DNA of 64,000 nt from Leptolyngbya boryana PCC 6306 (GTDB lineage Bacteria; Cyanobacteriota; Cyanobacteriia; Leptolyngbyales; Leptolyngbyaceae): contig NZ_KB731324.1 of NCBI RefSeq assembly GCF_000353285.1, positions 948,577 through 1,012,576 of the forward strand. Reading direction: 5' to 3'. Of the stretch, positions 54,448 to 63,292 are shown piece by piece. The notes under the pieces were generated by a model, which was not told the DNA's origin, did no database searches, and saw nothing but the letters and a program-made list of their open reading frames with translations. Position 1 is the stretch's first letter. Each line of letters begins with the position of its first letter. The position numbers were made by a program, and so were the translations under genes.

Positions 54448-55644
54448 GTGGATATGGTTGAACAATTCCAGCCCCGAACCTCGATCGCTTGGATCAATAA
54501 GATTTCTGAAGTTCCGCAGCTCGCCTGGGATGCTCTGGCAATGCCGCTGAAAACGCCGTTTCTCGAATGGGACTGGTTGCATACTCTGGAGACATCGGGC
54601 AGTACAACGGCTCGCTCTGGCTGGTTACCGAATCATTTAACGGTTTGGCGAGACCATGAGTTAATTGCTGCCGCGCCGCTGTATATCAAAGGTCACAGTT
54701 ATGGTGAGTTTGTTTTTGATCACCAATGGGCGGATTTAGCCGATCGCTTAGGGATTCAGTATTATCCAAAACTCTTAGGAATGTCACCGTTTACCCCGGC
54801 TGAGGGGTATCGATTTTTGATTGCACCGGGAGAAGATGAGGACGAGATTACCGACCTGATGGTCAGCGCGATCGATCATTTCTGTTCGCGAAATCGGATC
54901 TCTGGCTGTAATTTTCTCTATGTTGATCCCGATTGGCGTGTGGTGATGGAACGTCACGGGTTTAGTTCTTGGCTGCATCACAGTTTTATTTGGTCGAATC
55001 AGAACTATCAATCGTTTGATGACTATCTAGGCGCATTTAATGCGAATCAACGCCGCAATATTAAGCGTGAGCGGAAAGCCGTGACAAATGCGGGCTTATC
55101 TTTCAAGATTCTGACTGGGGATGATATCCCAAAGTCAATGTTTTCGCTGATGTACAACTTCTACAGTGATACTTGTGACAAGTTTGGCTGGTGGGGGAGT
55201 AAGTATTTAACCAAGAAATTCTTTGAGCAGCTTTATACGAGCTACCGTCATCGCGTTGTGTTTTTTGCGGCTTATGCAGAAGGGGATGAGCATCCGATCG
55301 GCATGTCGTTTTGTCTGACGAAGGGCGATCGCTTATATGGTCGTTACTGGGGTTGTACTCAGGAAATTGATTGCTTACATTTTGATGCTTGCTATTACGC
55401 GCCGATCGAGTGGGGCATTCAAAATGGCATTCAACTATTTGATCCGGGTGCGGGCGGGCGGCATAAGAAGCGGCGAGGCTTTCCGGCAATGCCAAATCAT
55501 TCGCTGCATCGGTTCTATAACAGTCGGCTGTCGCAGATTTTGCGATCGCATATCGAGCAGATTAATGATCTCGAACAACAAGAAATTGACGCGATTAATC
55601 AAGAATTGCCGTTTAAGCAACAAACAATCGACTTCAAAATTTAG
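54448..55644 (+). CDS. GNAT-fold peptidogalycan-type acyltransferase (COG3146-like)
   Basis: 398 aa from GTG 54448; ATG 54454, two codons on, is equally possible. Two GNAT-like halves: an N-terminal region with PFLEWDWLHTLETSG and LTVWRDHELIAAAPLYIKGH, and a C-terminal half with FNANQRRNIKRERKAV, AEGDEHPIGMSFCL and RKHKKRRGFPAMP-type basic segments (GGRHKKRRGFPAMPNH). It closely resembles the family once called peptidogalycan biosynthesis/recognition proteins, whose true activity is unknown. Confidence 0.8.
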   Translation: MDMVEQFQPRTSIAWINKISEVPQLAWDALAMPLKTPFLEWDWLHTLETSGSTTARSGWLPNHLTVWRDHELIAAAPLYIKGHSYGEFVFDHQWADLADRLGIQYYPKLLGMSPFTPAEGYRFLIAPGEDEDEITDLMVSAIDHFCSRNRISGCNFLYVDPDWRVVMERHGFSSWLHHSFIWSNQNYQSFDDYLGAFNANQRRNIKRERKAVTNAGLSFKILTGDDIPKSMFSLMYNFYSDTCDKFGWWGSKYLTKKFFEQLYTSYRHRVVFFAAYAEGDEHPIGMSFCLTKGDRLYGRYWGCTQEIDCLHFDACYYAPIEWGIQNGIQLFDPGAGGRHKKRRGFPAMPNHSLHRFYNSRLSQILRSHIEQINDLEQQEIDAINQELPFKQQTIDFKI

Positions 55645-55674
55645 AATGGATAAGCTGACACGGGTTGGACTCTC

Positions 55675-56058
55675 ATGACTCAAGCGGTTTTTAATCCCAC
55701 TGCTTTGGATGACAAGCTCTCGAATCGGTTTATTGAACTCGATCCGAGCGGCTATTTTTTGATTTATCTCGATCGATCCGGCGGGGTCATTTGCGCCGAT
55801 TTTTACACGAATACGATTAACGAAAAAGGGTTAGCCTGCGACCCAGAAACGGGTGAACCGTTACCTTGTAGCGGCGGGTTGAAGCGACAGCCGAGCGCAG
55901 TTTTTCGGGGTCGGACGGCGAAAGAGTTGTGTATTGAAGTGTTTGAGAAGCCTGAAACTTGCTGTATTACTCGATTGGATCATGCAGCGTATTTGGGTCG
56001 GGAATTTGTCCGGGCAGAATCCTGTTTGTTTGGCGATCAAGAATACGTGCAAGATTAG
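55675..56058 (+). CDS. DUF4346-like conserved protein
   Basis: 127 aa. FIELDPSGYFLIYLDRSGGVICADFY, the TINEKGLACDPETGEPLPCSGG turn, and AVFRGRTAKELCIEVFE with TRLDHAAYLGREFVRAE are features I recall from the DUF4346 family found in cyanobacteria and fused to other domains elsewhere. Three cysteines occur in mid-protein. Function unknown. It follows the GNAT gene by 30 bases on the same strand and is probably co-transcribed. Confidence 0.7.
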   Translation: MTQAVFNPTALDDKLSNRFIELDPSGYFLIYLDRSGGVICADFYTNTINEKGLACDPETGEPLPCSGGLKRQPSAVFRGRTAKELCIEVFEKPETCCITRLDHAAYLGREFVRAESCLFGDQEYVQD

Positions 56059-56115
56059 AATCGGGTTCGGCTCCGCTGGTGCTGAGGTTGGTGAAGGGGA
56101 GCCGAGGTTTGCAAC

Positions 56116-57261
56116 CTATAGAAATTCCTCGATCGCATGGGCTAACGCATCGATTTCTTCTTCGGTGGTGAAGTAATGTACACATGCCCGAACACAATTC
56201 GGATTCAGAATCACCCGCAGAAAGAAATTTCGCGCCTCTAAATATTGAACCAGTTGCGGATGCTTGCCATTCTCTAACTGAAACGAGACGAGTCCAGAAG
56301 CAGGAGCCGAGGTTTTGAGGCATTTCACATTCGGCAATGCTTTCAATCGTTGCCAGAGGTACGCACTGCGATCGCAAATCATTGAATATCTTGTTTCGGC
56401 AAAGGGCTGATGAAACGCGATCGCCTCTCTCAAAGCTGGATACAGCGGAATCGCAGAAGTGGCAATCTCAAAAGCGCGACCATCGGATTGAAAGCACTCG
56501 GGAGTTCCTTTGGCATCGGTGATCACACTGCGCCAGCCAATAAAGGTTGGATGTAAGGTTTCTCTTGCTTCAGGGCGAACGTACAAAGCACCAACTCCCG
56601 CCGCTCCACACCACCATTTATGACCAGTGAAGGCGTAGAAGTCTGCGTTTAATTCAGTGAGATTTAGGGGTAAAACGCCTACAGACTGAGCGGCATCGAC
56701 GAGAACTTGTACTGATCGCGCATGACAAATTTCCACCATTTCTTGAAGTGGTAAAACTTGCCCCGTGTTCCAGAGAATGTGGCTAACCACGAAGAGACGA
56801 GTATTGGGTTGGAGAAACTGTTCGACGATCGCGCTTGGATCACCCGAATTCAAAGTCTCTAATAGGGGACAAACCGAAACCTCTAAATCAAATCGTCTCT
56901 GAAGTTCTTGAACGGCTGCCACGATTCCTTGATGTTCGCAATCGGTGAGCAGAATGTGATCGCCTGCTTGCCAATCGATTCCCCACAGGGCAATATTGCA
57001 GCCAACCGAGACATCTTCGGTGAGAGTAATCGTGTCTGCAGTTGTGCCGAGTTCTTTCGCGATCGCTGCTCGCGTCAAATTTCCTTCTTGCACAATCCAG
57101 GAATTCGCTGCACTGGAAAAAGGACCCAATTCCTGAAAGCGAATATTTGCATCTTGGAGGGCTGCAATTGCCGATCGCGGCATCGTTCCTTGTCCGCCGT
57201 AATTAAAATACGCTTTCCCAGCGAGATATGGAAATTCAGCCCGATGCTGTTGTAAAGACAT
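56116..57261 (-). CDS. PLP-dependent class V aminotransferase fold protein (cysteine/cystine lyase-like)
   Basis: 381 aa. Fold type I PLP enzyme: FNYGGQGTMPRSAI at the N-terminus, TLTEDVSVG, HILWNTGQVLPL, VLVDAAQSVGVLPLNL with the PLP-binding Asp, and FTGHKWWCGAAGVGAL with the PLP lysine. Class V members include cysteine desulfurases, isopenicillin-N epimerases and the cyanobacterial L-cysteine/cystine C-S-lyase; the last is my best guess. The 3' end faces the DUF4346-like gene. Confidence 0.82.
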   Translation of the reverse strand: MSLQQHRAEFPYLAGKAYFNYGGQGTMPRSAIAALQDANIRFQELGPFSSAANSWIVQEGNLTRAAIAKELGTTADTITLTEDVSVGCNIALWGIDWQAGDHILLTDCEHQGIVAAVQELQRRFDLEVSVCPLLETLNSGDPSAIVEQFLQPNTRLFVVSHILWNTGQVLPLQEMVEICHARSVQVLVDAAQSVGVLPLNLTELNADFYAFTGHKWWCGAAGVGALYVRPEARETLHPTFIGWRSVITDAKGTPECFQSDGRAFEIATSAIPLYPALREAIAFHQPFAETRYSMICDRSAYLWQRLKALPNVKCLKTSAPASGLVSFQLENGKHPQLVQYLEARNFFLRVILNPNCVRACVHYFTTEEEIDALAHAIEEFL

Positions 57262-57372
57262 AACGCAACTCTAAGCACTCTCTTCATCCTACGATGAAAT
57301 ATTCGTGACTCTTTGCGGATTGCGCTTGCTCCTCTAAGATAAGTATTTGCAGCACATTACACCTTAAACGCA

Positions 57373-58356
57373 ATGGCAGAGACAATCTTCTTTAACGCCC
57401 TTCGGGAAGCGATCGACGAAGAAATGGCAAAAGACCCGACAGTATTGGTGATGGGAGAAGATGTCGGGCATTATGGCGGCTCCTATAAAGTCACCAAAGA
57501 TTTGCATAAGAAGTACGGCGATTTGCGATTGTTAGATACCCCGATCGCCGAAAACAGCTTCACGGGTATGGCGATTGGTGCAGCAATGACTGGATTGCGT
57601 CCCATTATTGAAGGGATGAATATGGGCTTTTTGCTGCTGGCGTTTAACCAGATTTCAAATAATGCGGGCATGTTGCGCTACACGTCTGGCGGGAATTTCA
57701 AAATTCCGGTTGTGATTCGCGGTCCCGGTGGAGTAGGAAGTCGGCTCGGAGCAGAACACTCTCAGCGATTAGAAGCGTATTTCCAAGCGGTTCCAGGTTT
57801 GAAAATTGTGACCTGCTCAACGCCTTATAACGCGAAAGGGTTACTCAAATCTGCCATTCGTGACGATAATCCTGTTCTCTTCTTTGAGCATGTTCTTCTG
57901 TACAACTTGAAAGAAGATTTGCCCAACGAAGAGTACTACTTGCCGCTCGATAAGGCAGAAATCGTTCGCAAAGGTAAAGATGTGACGATTCTGACCTATT
58001 CGCGGATGCGTCACCACGTGATGCAAGCGATGAAAACGCTAGAAAAAGAAGGCTATGACGCAGAAGTGATCGATTTGCTTTCACTGAAGCCGTTAGACTT
58101 TGAAACGATCGGTGAATCGATTCGGAAAACTCATCGTGTGATCATCGTTGAAGAATGTATGAGAACGGGCGGAATTGGAGCAGAGTTGACGGCTTCGATT
58201 AACGATCTCTTTTTTGATGAGTTAGATGCTCCGGTGTTGCGGATGTCTTCACAAGATATTCCGACTCCTTATAACGGAACTCTAGAAGCATTAACGATCG
58301 TGCAACCGCCGCAGATTGTGGAAGCAGTTCGGAATATGGTTCCGCTCAAGGTGTAG
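57373..58356 (+). CDS. pdhB: Pyruvate dehydrogenase E1 component, beta subunit
   Basis: 327 aa. Transketolase-like fold: [41 protein letters not shown], the typical [21 protein letters not shown] segment, and a C-terminal PQDIPTPYN-type motif ([14 protein letters not shown]). With the alpha subunit it decarboxylates pyruvate, using TPP, to feed acetyl-CoA synthesis. It is closed by a 17-bp hairpin and followed by a non-core island before secD. Confidence 0.95.
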   Translation: MAETIFFNALREAIDEEMAKDPTVLVMGEDVGHYGGSYKVTKDLHKKYGDLRLLDTPIAENSFTGMAIGAAMTGLRPIIEGMNMGFLLLAFNQISNNAGMLRYTSGGNFKIPVVIRGPGGVGSRLGAEHSQRLEAYFQAVPGLKIVTCSTPYNAKGLLKSAIRDDNPVLFFEHVLLYNLKEDLPNEEYYLPLDKAEIVRKGKDVTILTYSRMRHHVMQAMKTLEKEGYDAEVIDLLSLKPLDFETIGESIRKTHRVIIVEECMRTGGIGAELTASINDLFFDELDAPVLRMSSQDIPTPYNGTLEALTIVQPPQIVEAVRNMVPLKV

Positions 58357-58359
58357 CGA

Positions 58360-58401
58360 GAAGGGTCAATCGATCGAAGAAAAGCGATCGATTGACCCTT
58401 C
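58360..58401 (+). terminator. Strong hairpin closing pdhB
   Basis: GAAGGGTCAATCGATCG (58360-58376) pairs perfectly with CGATCGATTGACCCTTC (58385-58401): 17 bp with an 8-base purine loop. No T-tract follows (AGCTTATTA), so it may also be an mRNA-protecting 3' end or a repeat. Confidence 0.7.
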
Positions 58402-58596
58402 AGCTTATTAACTGATGTCGATTAAGTTGTAATAGAACTCGTTAATGAGATTAAGATGTAGCGCCGGATCTAGGTCTGAATTATTATACAAATGAACTAT
58501 ACGATATCCAGCTTCTCGATCGGGCGGATTCTGATCCTAAAAATAGCTTTAAATCTGCTTTCAGAATAAGGTTGCGGAGTCTACCATGTGCCTGAC

Positions 58597-58637
58597 TTGA
58601 CAGATTAAGATTCGGATTCCGGATCTTAATTTGTCAA
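58597..58637. repeat. 41-base near-perfect palindrome
   Basis: Two 20-base arms, TTGACAGATTAAGATTCGGA and its inverted copy, surround one central base. The two mismatches would be G-U pairs in RNA. Each arm begins with TTGACA, a perfect -35 hexamer, in opposite directions. Confidence 0.8.
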
Positions 58638-58735
58638 AGACGATGGATAAGATTCTGCGCAGTGAAATAATGCAGCAAAGATACGGGCTATTTCTAAAGG
58701 TGAAATTTTGGATTGCAAAATTGCTGAATAATGCT

Positions 58736-58791
58736 CCGATTTGGGATCTTATCCACCAGGAATGCGGTTCAATGCCCGATTTGGGATCTTA
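58736..58791. repeat. Tandem direct repeat upstream of the island genes
   Basis: CCGATTTGGGATCTTA occurs at 58736-58751 and again at 58776-58791 (40 bases start to start), each preceded by AATGC. The second copy ends 54 bases before the first gene's ATG. Confidence 0.75.
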
Positions 58792-58845
58792 GACTGCAAG
58801 GTAAAAGAACGCTAATAAAGTTGTTATGTATTAAGAGGAAAGCAT

Positions 58846-59100
58846 ATGACCCAAATAATAAAGTTCTTGGCTATTATTACCTTGGTGGGTTCAATTGCTT
58901 GGCTTGTCTCAGATCCGGGCTTCGAGCCAGCACTCGCGTTGGTAGGCTCAATATCAACTCTAGTATCAGCGGTAGTTGTTGAGAAACGCAGTAAACGGCT
59001 TGCACGACAGCATCAGTCTGTCTCAAATTCCTCTATGGGTATTCAGGCAGGTGGAGATGTAAGTATCGGAAATAGCAATAGCGACGAGCATGCTAAATAA
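58846..59100 (+). CDS. Small two-TM membrane protein with a C-terminal IQAGGDV motif
   Basis: 84 aa with a good ribosome site (GAGGAA, 7 bases upstream). Two predicted TM helices (~4-21 and ~28-47) join through a short turn, SDPGFEPA, a P-G-F-E-P pattern I recall in small 2TM modules beside conflict-system effectors. A basic segment follows (VEKRSKRLARQH) and the tail ends SSMGIQAGGDVSIGNSNSD. Similar tails occur in proteins that assemble through RHIM-like motifs; here the core is IQAG. The gene overlaps the next by 11 bases, so the two products are made together. Confidence 0.65.
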   Translation: MTQIIKFLAIITLVGSIAWLVSDPGFEPALALVGSISTLVSAVVVEKRSKRLARQHQSVSNSSMGIQAGGDVSIGNSNSDEHAK

Positions 59101-60139
59101 AGATCAGGAACAAAACGTCGCCCAAGGGAGTACTGCAATCCAAGCAGGCGGTGATGTCACAATTACGGGGTTAACTTACACTGAAGTTAGAAACGTTGCA
59201 CTTGATGTCTTTAAAGCAAATTTCTATGAACTTGCGGGAGTTGCCAAAGAAATAGCTAGAGCCAGAGCCGAAGAAATTACTGAAGCATTTCTATCGAAAC
59301 TACAACAAGAAAATTCAAATGGGTTTAAGAAATCGAACGATCCCGATTTCCAGTACGCACTTTTTACAGTTCAGAAGGAATACGCCAGAAATGGTGACAA
59401 AGAGCTTGGAGATCTTCTGGTTGATCTTTTGGTCGATAGAAGCAAGCAAGAGCAGCGCGACATTTTACAGATTGTTCTTAATGAATCTCTTATCACAGCA
59501 CCCAAGTTAACCGAGAACCAACTTGCCGCTTTGGCTGTAGTATTTCTGTTTAGGTATACACAGAATTTTCGTGTTGGCAATCATCAAATGTTTGGTGAGT
59601 ACCTTGACACGCATGTTGCTCCGTTTGCTTCAAAACTCGTTAAAAATATAGCTTGTTATCAACATCTCGAATTTTCCGGTAGCGGAGCGATTGGGCTTGG
59701 AGAAATCAGCCTTGAAAAGATTTTGGGTAAGACCTATCAGGGACTATTTCTGAAAGGATTTGAAGAAAAAGAAATTACAGATAGGAGTATCTCTATTGGA
59801 ATTGCTCAAGGTTTCTTCATACAGTGCCTTAATGACCCATCCAAATTACAGGTTCGTGCGATTAACAAAGAATCGCTAGACAAGGCTTTGGAAGAATGTG
59901 CAATTTCGGCTGAGGAGCGTGTCCAAATTCATGCTCTGTTTGACCTCGGAAAAATGAACGATTCGGAGATTAAAGACAAGTGCATCGAAATTAAATCCTA
60001 CATGTCTAACCTTTTTGAAACATGGTCGGAGTCTACGATGAAGAACTTCAAACTTACTAGTGTGGGGATCGCGATTGGTCATGCAAATATCAAGCGCTTG
60101 ACAGGTGAGTTCACAAATTTATCTGCTTGGATAAACTAA
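59090..60139 (+). CDS. Soluble protein with N-terminal IQAGGDV motif (LPO_1073/Vpar_1526-like)
   Basis: 349 aa. The N-terminus contains STAIQAGGDVTITG, the same motif as in the partner's C-terminus. The remaining ~320 residues are soluble and mostly helical, with a DPDFQYALFTVQKEYARNGD segment and LGDLLVDLLVDRSKQEQRD that I recall from proteins labelled LPO_1073/Vpar_1526 family. No enzymatic motif is visible. The shared motif and overlapping start suggest that the two proteins form one system, possibly abortive-type immunity or stress response; this is inference. Confidence 0.6.
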   Translation: MLNKDQEQNVAQGSTAIQAGGDVTITGLTYTEVRNVALDVFKANFYELAGVAKEIARARAEEITEAFLSKLQQENSNGFKKSNDPDFQYALFTVQKEYARNGDKELGDLLVDLLVDRSKQEQRDILQIVLNESLITAPKLTENQLAALAVVFLFRYTQNFRVGNHQMFGEYLDTHVAPFASKLVKNIACYQHLEFSGSGAIGLGEISLEKILGKTYQGLFLKGFEEKEITDRSISIGIAQGFFIQCLNDPSKLQVRAINKESLDKALEECAISAEERVQIHALFDLGKMNDSEIKDKCIEIKSYMSNLFETWSESTMKNFKLTSVGIAIGHANIKRLTGEFTNLSAWIN

Positions 60140-60186
60140 TGCATCCCACCCAAGCGAATTGCCTAGATCCTCTTGGGTGGGATGCA
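60140..60186 (+). terminator. 15-bp hairpin closing the island
   Basis: TGCATCCCACCCAAG (60140-60154) pairs perfectly with CTTGGGTGGGATGCA (60172-60186), starting right after the stop of the second island gene. No T-tract follows. TCCCACCCAA recurs without its partner near 60256-60265. Confidence 0.6.
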
Positions 60187-60429
60187 AAGCTCCTGCTGAT
60201 CCGAAAGATAAGCCATAGGGCAATGCAGTCGATGATACTAGCTTCTTGCTCTCTGTCCCACCCAACTCAACCTGAGAGAATTCGCGCAATCCTCTACATC
60301 AATCTAACCCTACCCCAAAGCAAATCTTTTTAGCGGCTTCGTAAGGCTATTTTTATTACTCGAACCGTATCCAATGCAACGTCCTGCATAGAAAGCGCTA
60401 TCATAACCTTTGTCATAACGGGATTTGCT

Positions 60430-61854
60430 ATGGGACGGCAACGAGGATTATTAATACTCATTTTGGTGATGGTGCTTGCCTCCATTTACATCATTGTGGA
60501 TGAGCGGCACTTTCCAACACTATTAGGATTGGACTTACGCGGCGGTTCGCAAATTACGATTCAGGTCAAACCCACCGCAGAGATCAAAAACATTACATCC
60601 GAACAGCTTGGAGATGTCCAGCGCGTCATCGAAGGGCGGATTAATGGACTCGGCGTATCAGAGCCGCTCGTACAAACAGCAGGCGAAAATCAGATTCTTG
60701 TCCAGTTGCCGGGAGTTAGCGATCCCGAACAGGCAGAACGAGTGCTCGGCGGAACCGCTCAACTCGATTTTCGGGCGCAGAAACCTGGAACAGAACAGCA
60801 ACTCCCGATCGAATATCAAATTCGCCGAGAATTGCTCGCCAAACAGAAAGAACTGCGAAAATCGAACGACGAAAAAGCGATCGCCGAAAATCAAGCCGCT
60901 CTCAAACGTAGCAATGACGCGATCGCCGCTTTATTCGACTCACCTGCATTAGGTGGTAGAAACTTACAGAATGCTCAGCCCGAATCTGCCCCCGGTTCAA
61001 GTGCTTTCAGTGTCGCACTGAGATTTGATCAAGAAGGCGGCGATAAATTTGCCCAACTCACCAAAAGCTTGGCAGGAACAGGTCGCTCTCTCGGAATTTT
61101 CTTAGACAACGGCTTAATTAGCTTTCCTAGCGTCGGTGCAGAATTCGCACAGACTGGCATCACAGGTGGAGGTGCAGTCATTACCGGAAACTTTACAGCC
61201 CAAGAAGCGACAGACTTAGCTGTACAGTTGCGAGGCGGCTCACTCCCGCTGCCTGTTGAAGTCGTCGAAAACCGGACAGTCGGTGCAACCTTGGGACGCG
61301 ATAGTATTCAGAGCAGTATCTACGCTGGACTGGGTGGATTGCTATTTGTATTAGGCTTCATGGTTGTCTATTATCGGCTCCCTGGCGTAATTTCAGCGAT
61401 CTCGCTCGTTATCTATGCGCTCCTCACCTATGCCGGATTCAAACTCTTAGGTGTAACGCTGACTTTGCCTGGAATCGCCGGATTTATTCTCAGTATTGGG
61501 ATGGCAGTCGATGCGAATATTCTGATCTTTGAACGGACTCGTGAAGAATTGCAGTCTGGTAAAACCCTGTATCGATCGGTCGAGTCCGGCTTCTTCCGCG
61601 CCTTTTCCAGCATTCTCGATAGTAATGTGACCACTGCGATCGCTTGTCTTGCTCTGATTTTTCTCGGTTCTGGGCTAGTTCGTGGATTCGGAGTTACACT
61701 TCTGCTCGGTGTCGCCATTAGTATGTTTACGGCTGTGACTTGTAGCCGCACCCTCCTGCTGTATGCCTTGACCTTTGCCGGATTACGCAAGCCTGAATGG
61801 TACAGCCCCAACGTTCCCAAAGCTAATCAATCGATCTCGGAGACCGCTTCATGA
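60430..61854 (+). CDS. secD: Protein translocase subunit SecD
   Basis: 474 aa. One TM helix ([16 protein letters not shown]), the [16 protein letters not shown] motif near residue 35, a periplasmic P1 domain, then a conserved [15 protein letters not shown]-type segment ([23 protein letters not shown]) and a C-terminal five-TM RND-like bundle ([18 protein letters not shown]). With SecF it uses the proton gradient to help protein translocation across inner and thylakoid membranes. Its stop overlaps the secF start as ATGA. Confidence 0.96.
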   Translation: MGRQRGLLILILVMVLASIYIIVDERHFPTLLGLDLRGGSQITIQVKPTAEIKNITSEQLGDVQRVIEGRINGLGVSEPLVQTAGENQILVQLPGVSDPEQAERVLGGTAQLDFRAQKPGTEQQLPIEYQIRRELLAKQKELRKSNDEKAIAENQAALKRSNDAIAALFDSPALGGRNLQNAQPESAPGSSAFSVALRFDQEGGDKFAQLTKSLAGTGRSLGIFLDNGLISFPSVGAEFAQTGITGGGAVITGNFTAQEATDLAVQLRGGSLPLPVEVVENRTVGATLGRDSIQSSIYAGLGGLLFVLGFMVVYYRLPGVISAISLVIYALLTYAGFKLLGVTLTLPGIAGFILSIGMAVDANILIFERTREELQSGKTLYRSVESGFFRAFSSILDSNVTTAIACLALIFLGSGLVRGFGVTLLLGVAISMFTAVTCSRTLLLYALTFAGLRKPEWYSPNVPKANQSISETAS

Positions 61855-62813
61855 AACTGAATGTCATTCGCCAGCGAGGACTGTGGTGGGCGATTTCTGC
61901 AATCTGTATCCTTGCAAGCATCATTGCCATGCTGATGCTCCAAACTCAAATCGGCACACCTTTACGTCCGGGACTCGACTTTAAAGGTGGAACGCGTCTG
62001 CAACTAGAACTCGATTGCAGTCAGCCTGGAAATTGTGATAAGCCCATCAGCCTCGACGCAATTCGTGAAGTGTTGAAGACTGAGAATTTAGGCGACTCGA
62101 GCCTTCAACTTGTCGGTCAGGATCAGCGAGCAGTGTTGATTCGGACGAATACATTAAGCGTGGATCAGCGCACTAAACTGCAAGCAGAACTGCAATCGAA
62201 AATTGGCAAATTTGATGCGGCGAAAACGCAGATTGATACTGTCGGTCCGACGATCGGGAAACAGCTCTTTCAATCTGCACTCTTGGCGCTGATTGTTTCC
62301 TTTGCAGGCATCACGTTCTACATGACAATTCGCTTTGAGTTGGACTATGCGATTTTTGCAATTCTCGCGCTTTTCCACGATGTGCTGATCACCGTTGGTT
62401 CCTTCGCAATTCTGGGGTTAACGCCTTTGAGAACCGAAGTCGATAGCTTGTTCGTTGTGGCGCTACTGACGATCGTGGGTTTCTCGGTCAACGATACGGT
62501 TGTCATCTACGATCGTATTCGCGAGACGATTCAACTTAACCCAGGTCAGCATATCAATGAGATTGTCGATGATGCAGTCAATCAGACCTTAACGCGATCG
62601 ATCAACACAACTTTGACGGTGTTATTGACGTTATTTGCGCTGTTTTTCTTCGGAGGCGAAACGCTGAAGAATTTTGCATTGGCGTTGATTATCGGATTTG
62701 CTATGGGAGCGTATTCAAGTATCTTTATCGCGAGTACACTATTGGCACTGTGGCGTGAGAAGCGGGGTCGAGCCTTTGCCCCGGTGAAAACGGCAGCAGT
62801 AGAAGCCGAGTAA
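61851..62813 (+). CDS. secF: Protein translocase subunit SecF
   Basis: 320 aa. TM1, [17 protein letters not shown], then [21 protein letters not shown] and [19 protein letters not shown], the typical SecF signature, and a C-terminal TM bundle. Forms a heterodimer with SecD in the Sec translocon. Translational coupling with secD is shown by the 4-base overlap. A small membrane protein gene follows 9 bases later. Confidence 0.96.
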   Translation: MKLNVIRQRGLWWAISAICILASIIAMLMLQTQIGTPLRPGLDFKGGTRLQLELDCSQPGNCDKPISLDAIREVLKTENLGDSSLQLVGQDQRAVLIRTNTLSVDQRTKLQAELQSKIGKFDAAKTQIDTVGPTIGKQLFQSALLALIVSFAGITFYMTIRFELDYAIFAILALFHDVLITVGSFAILGLTPLRTEVDSLFVVALLTIVGFSVNDTVVIYDRIRETIQLNPGQHINEIVDDAVNQTLTRSINTTLTVLLTLFALFFFGGETLKNFALALIIGFAMGAYSSIFIASTLLALWREKRGRAFAPVKTAAVEAE

Positions 62814-62822
62814 CGATAAAGT

Positions 62823-63245
62823 ATGACACCTCCAGATTTCATTGACCCGAATGCACCCAAACTTGACCCCAAATTTCAAGCCGCTGTGCAACGCTTGCAT
62901 CAATTGACAGTATTGGGGCGGTGGCTGACCCTCATCGGACTGTGGTTGACGATCGGGGCACTGAGTCTCTGGGGGTTACGCTATCCAATTTCGCTGATGC
63001 AAGATTACTTTACCTGGGCAGCATTGCGGCATGGGTTAGCGAACAATTTGCTTGCTTCACTTGGCTTAGGGTTGTGTATTGGGCTAACGGTGAGTGTTCT
63101 GGTTTGGCAGAGCCGAAATATTCTGTTTGGTCTGCCCAAACCTGAGCAGGAAAGACTGGAACGAATGGTGTTCAAGATTTGGCAACAGGGTGAAAGTCAT
63201 CCGCTCTGGAAGTGGATTCAGCCCAAGTCATCGAGTAGAAGTTGA
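62823..63245 (+). CDS. Small membrane protein downstream of secF
   Basis: 140 aa. Proline-rich polar start, then two strong TM segments (LTLIGLWLTIGALSLWGL and LLASLGLGLCIGLTVSVLVW) joined by a loop, and a charged C-terminus (KPEQERLERMVFKIWQQGES). I recall proteins of this kind (DUF3611-like) in cyanobacteria and plastids; identity not certain. It is the third gene of the secDF run. Confidence 0.6.
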   Translation: MTPPDFIDPNAPKLDPKFQAAVQRLHQLTVLGRWLTLIGLWLTIGALSLWGLRYPISLMQDYFTWAALRHGLANNLLASLGLGLCIGLTVSVLVWQSRNILFGLPKPEQERLERMVFKIWQQGESHPLWKWIQPKSSSRS

Positions 63246-63292
63246 AGTGCAGAAAACCCGCTACGCTAGATGAGTGAATTCTAGAAAGCGAT

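Larger units (their letters stand above)
58402..58845. promoter_or_regulatory. Regulatory region of the two-gene island
   Basis: 444 bases with no gene, holding a long palindrome (58597-58637) and a direct repeat (58736-58751, 58776-58791). The motif GGATCTTA occurs in all three (58620-58627, 58744-58751, 58784-58791). This density of repeats just upstream of an accessory gene pair looks like operator sites for a regulator, or iteron-like or insertion scars. Confidence 0.5.

Noticed and set aside
54301-54582. 93-codon minus-strand frame upstream of the GNAT-like gene
   Set aside because: It overlaps the GNAT gene by 135 bases, has no ribosome site and matches no known pattern.
60127-60333. 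68-codon frame after the island
   Set aside because: It covers a perfect hairpin and low-information sequence and has no ribosome site.
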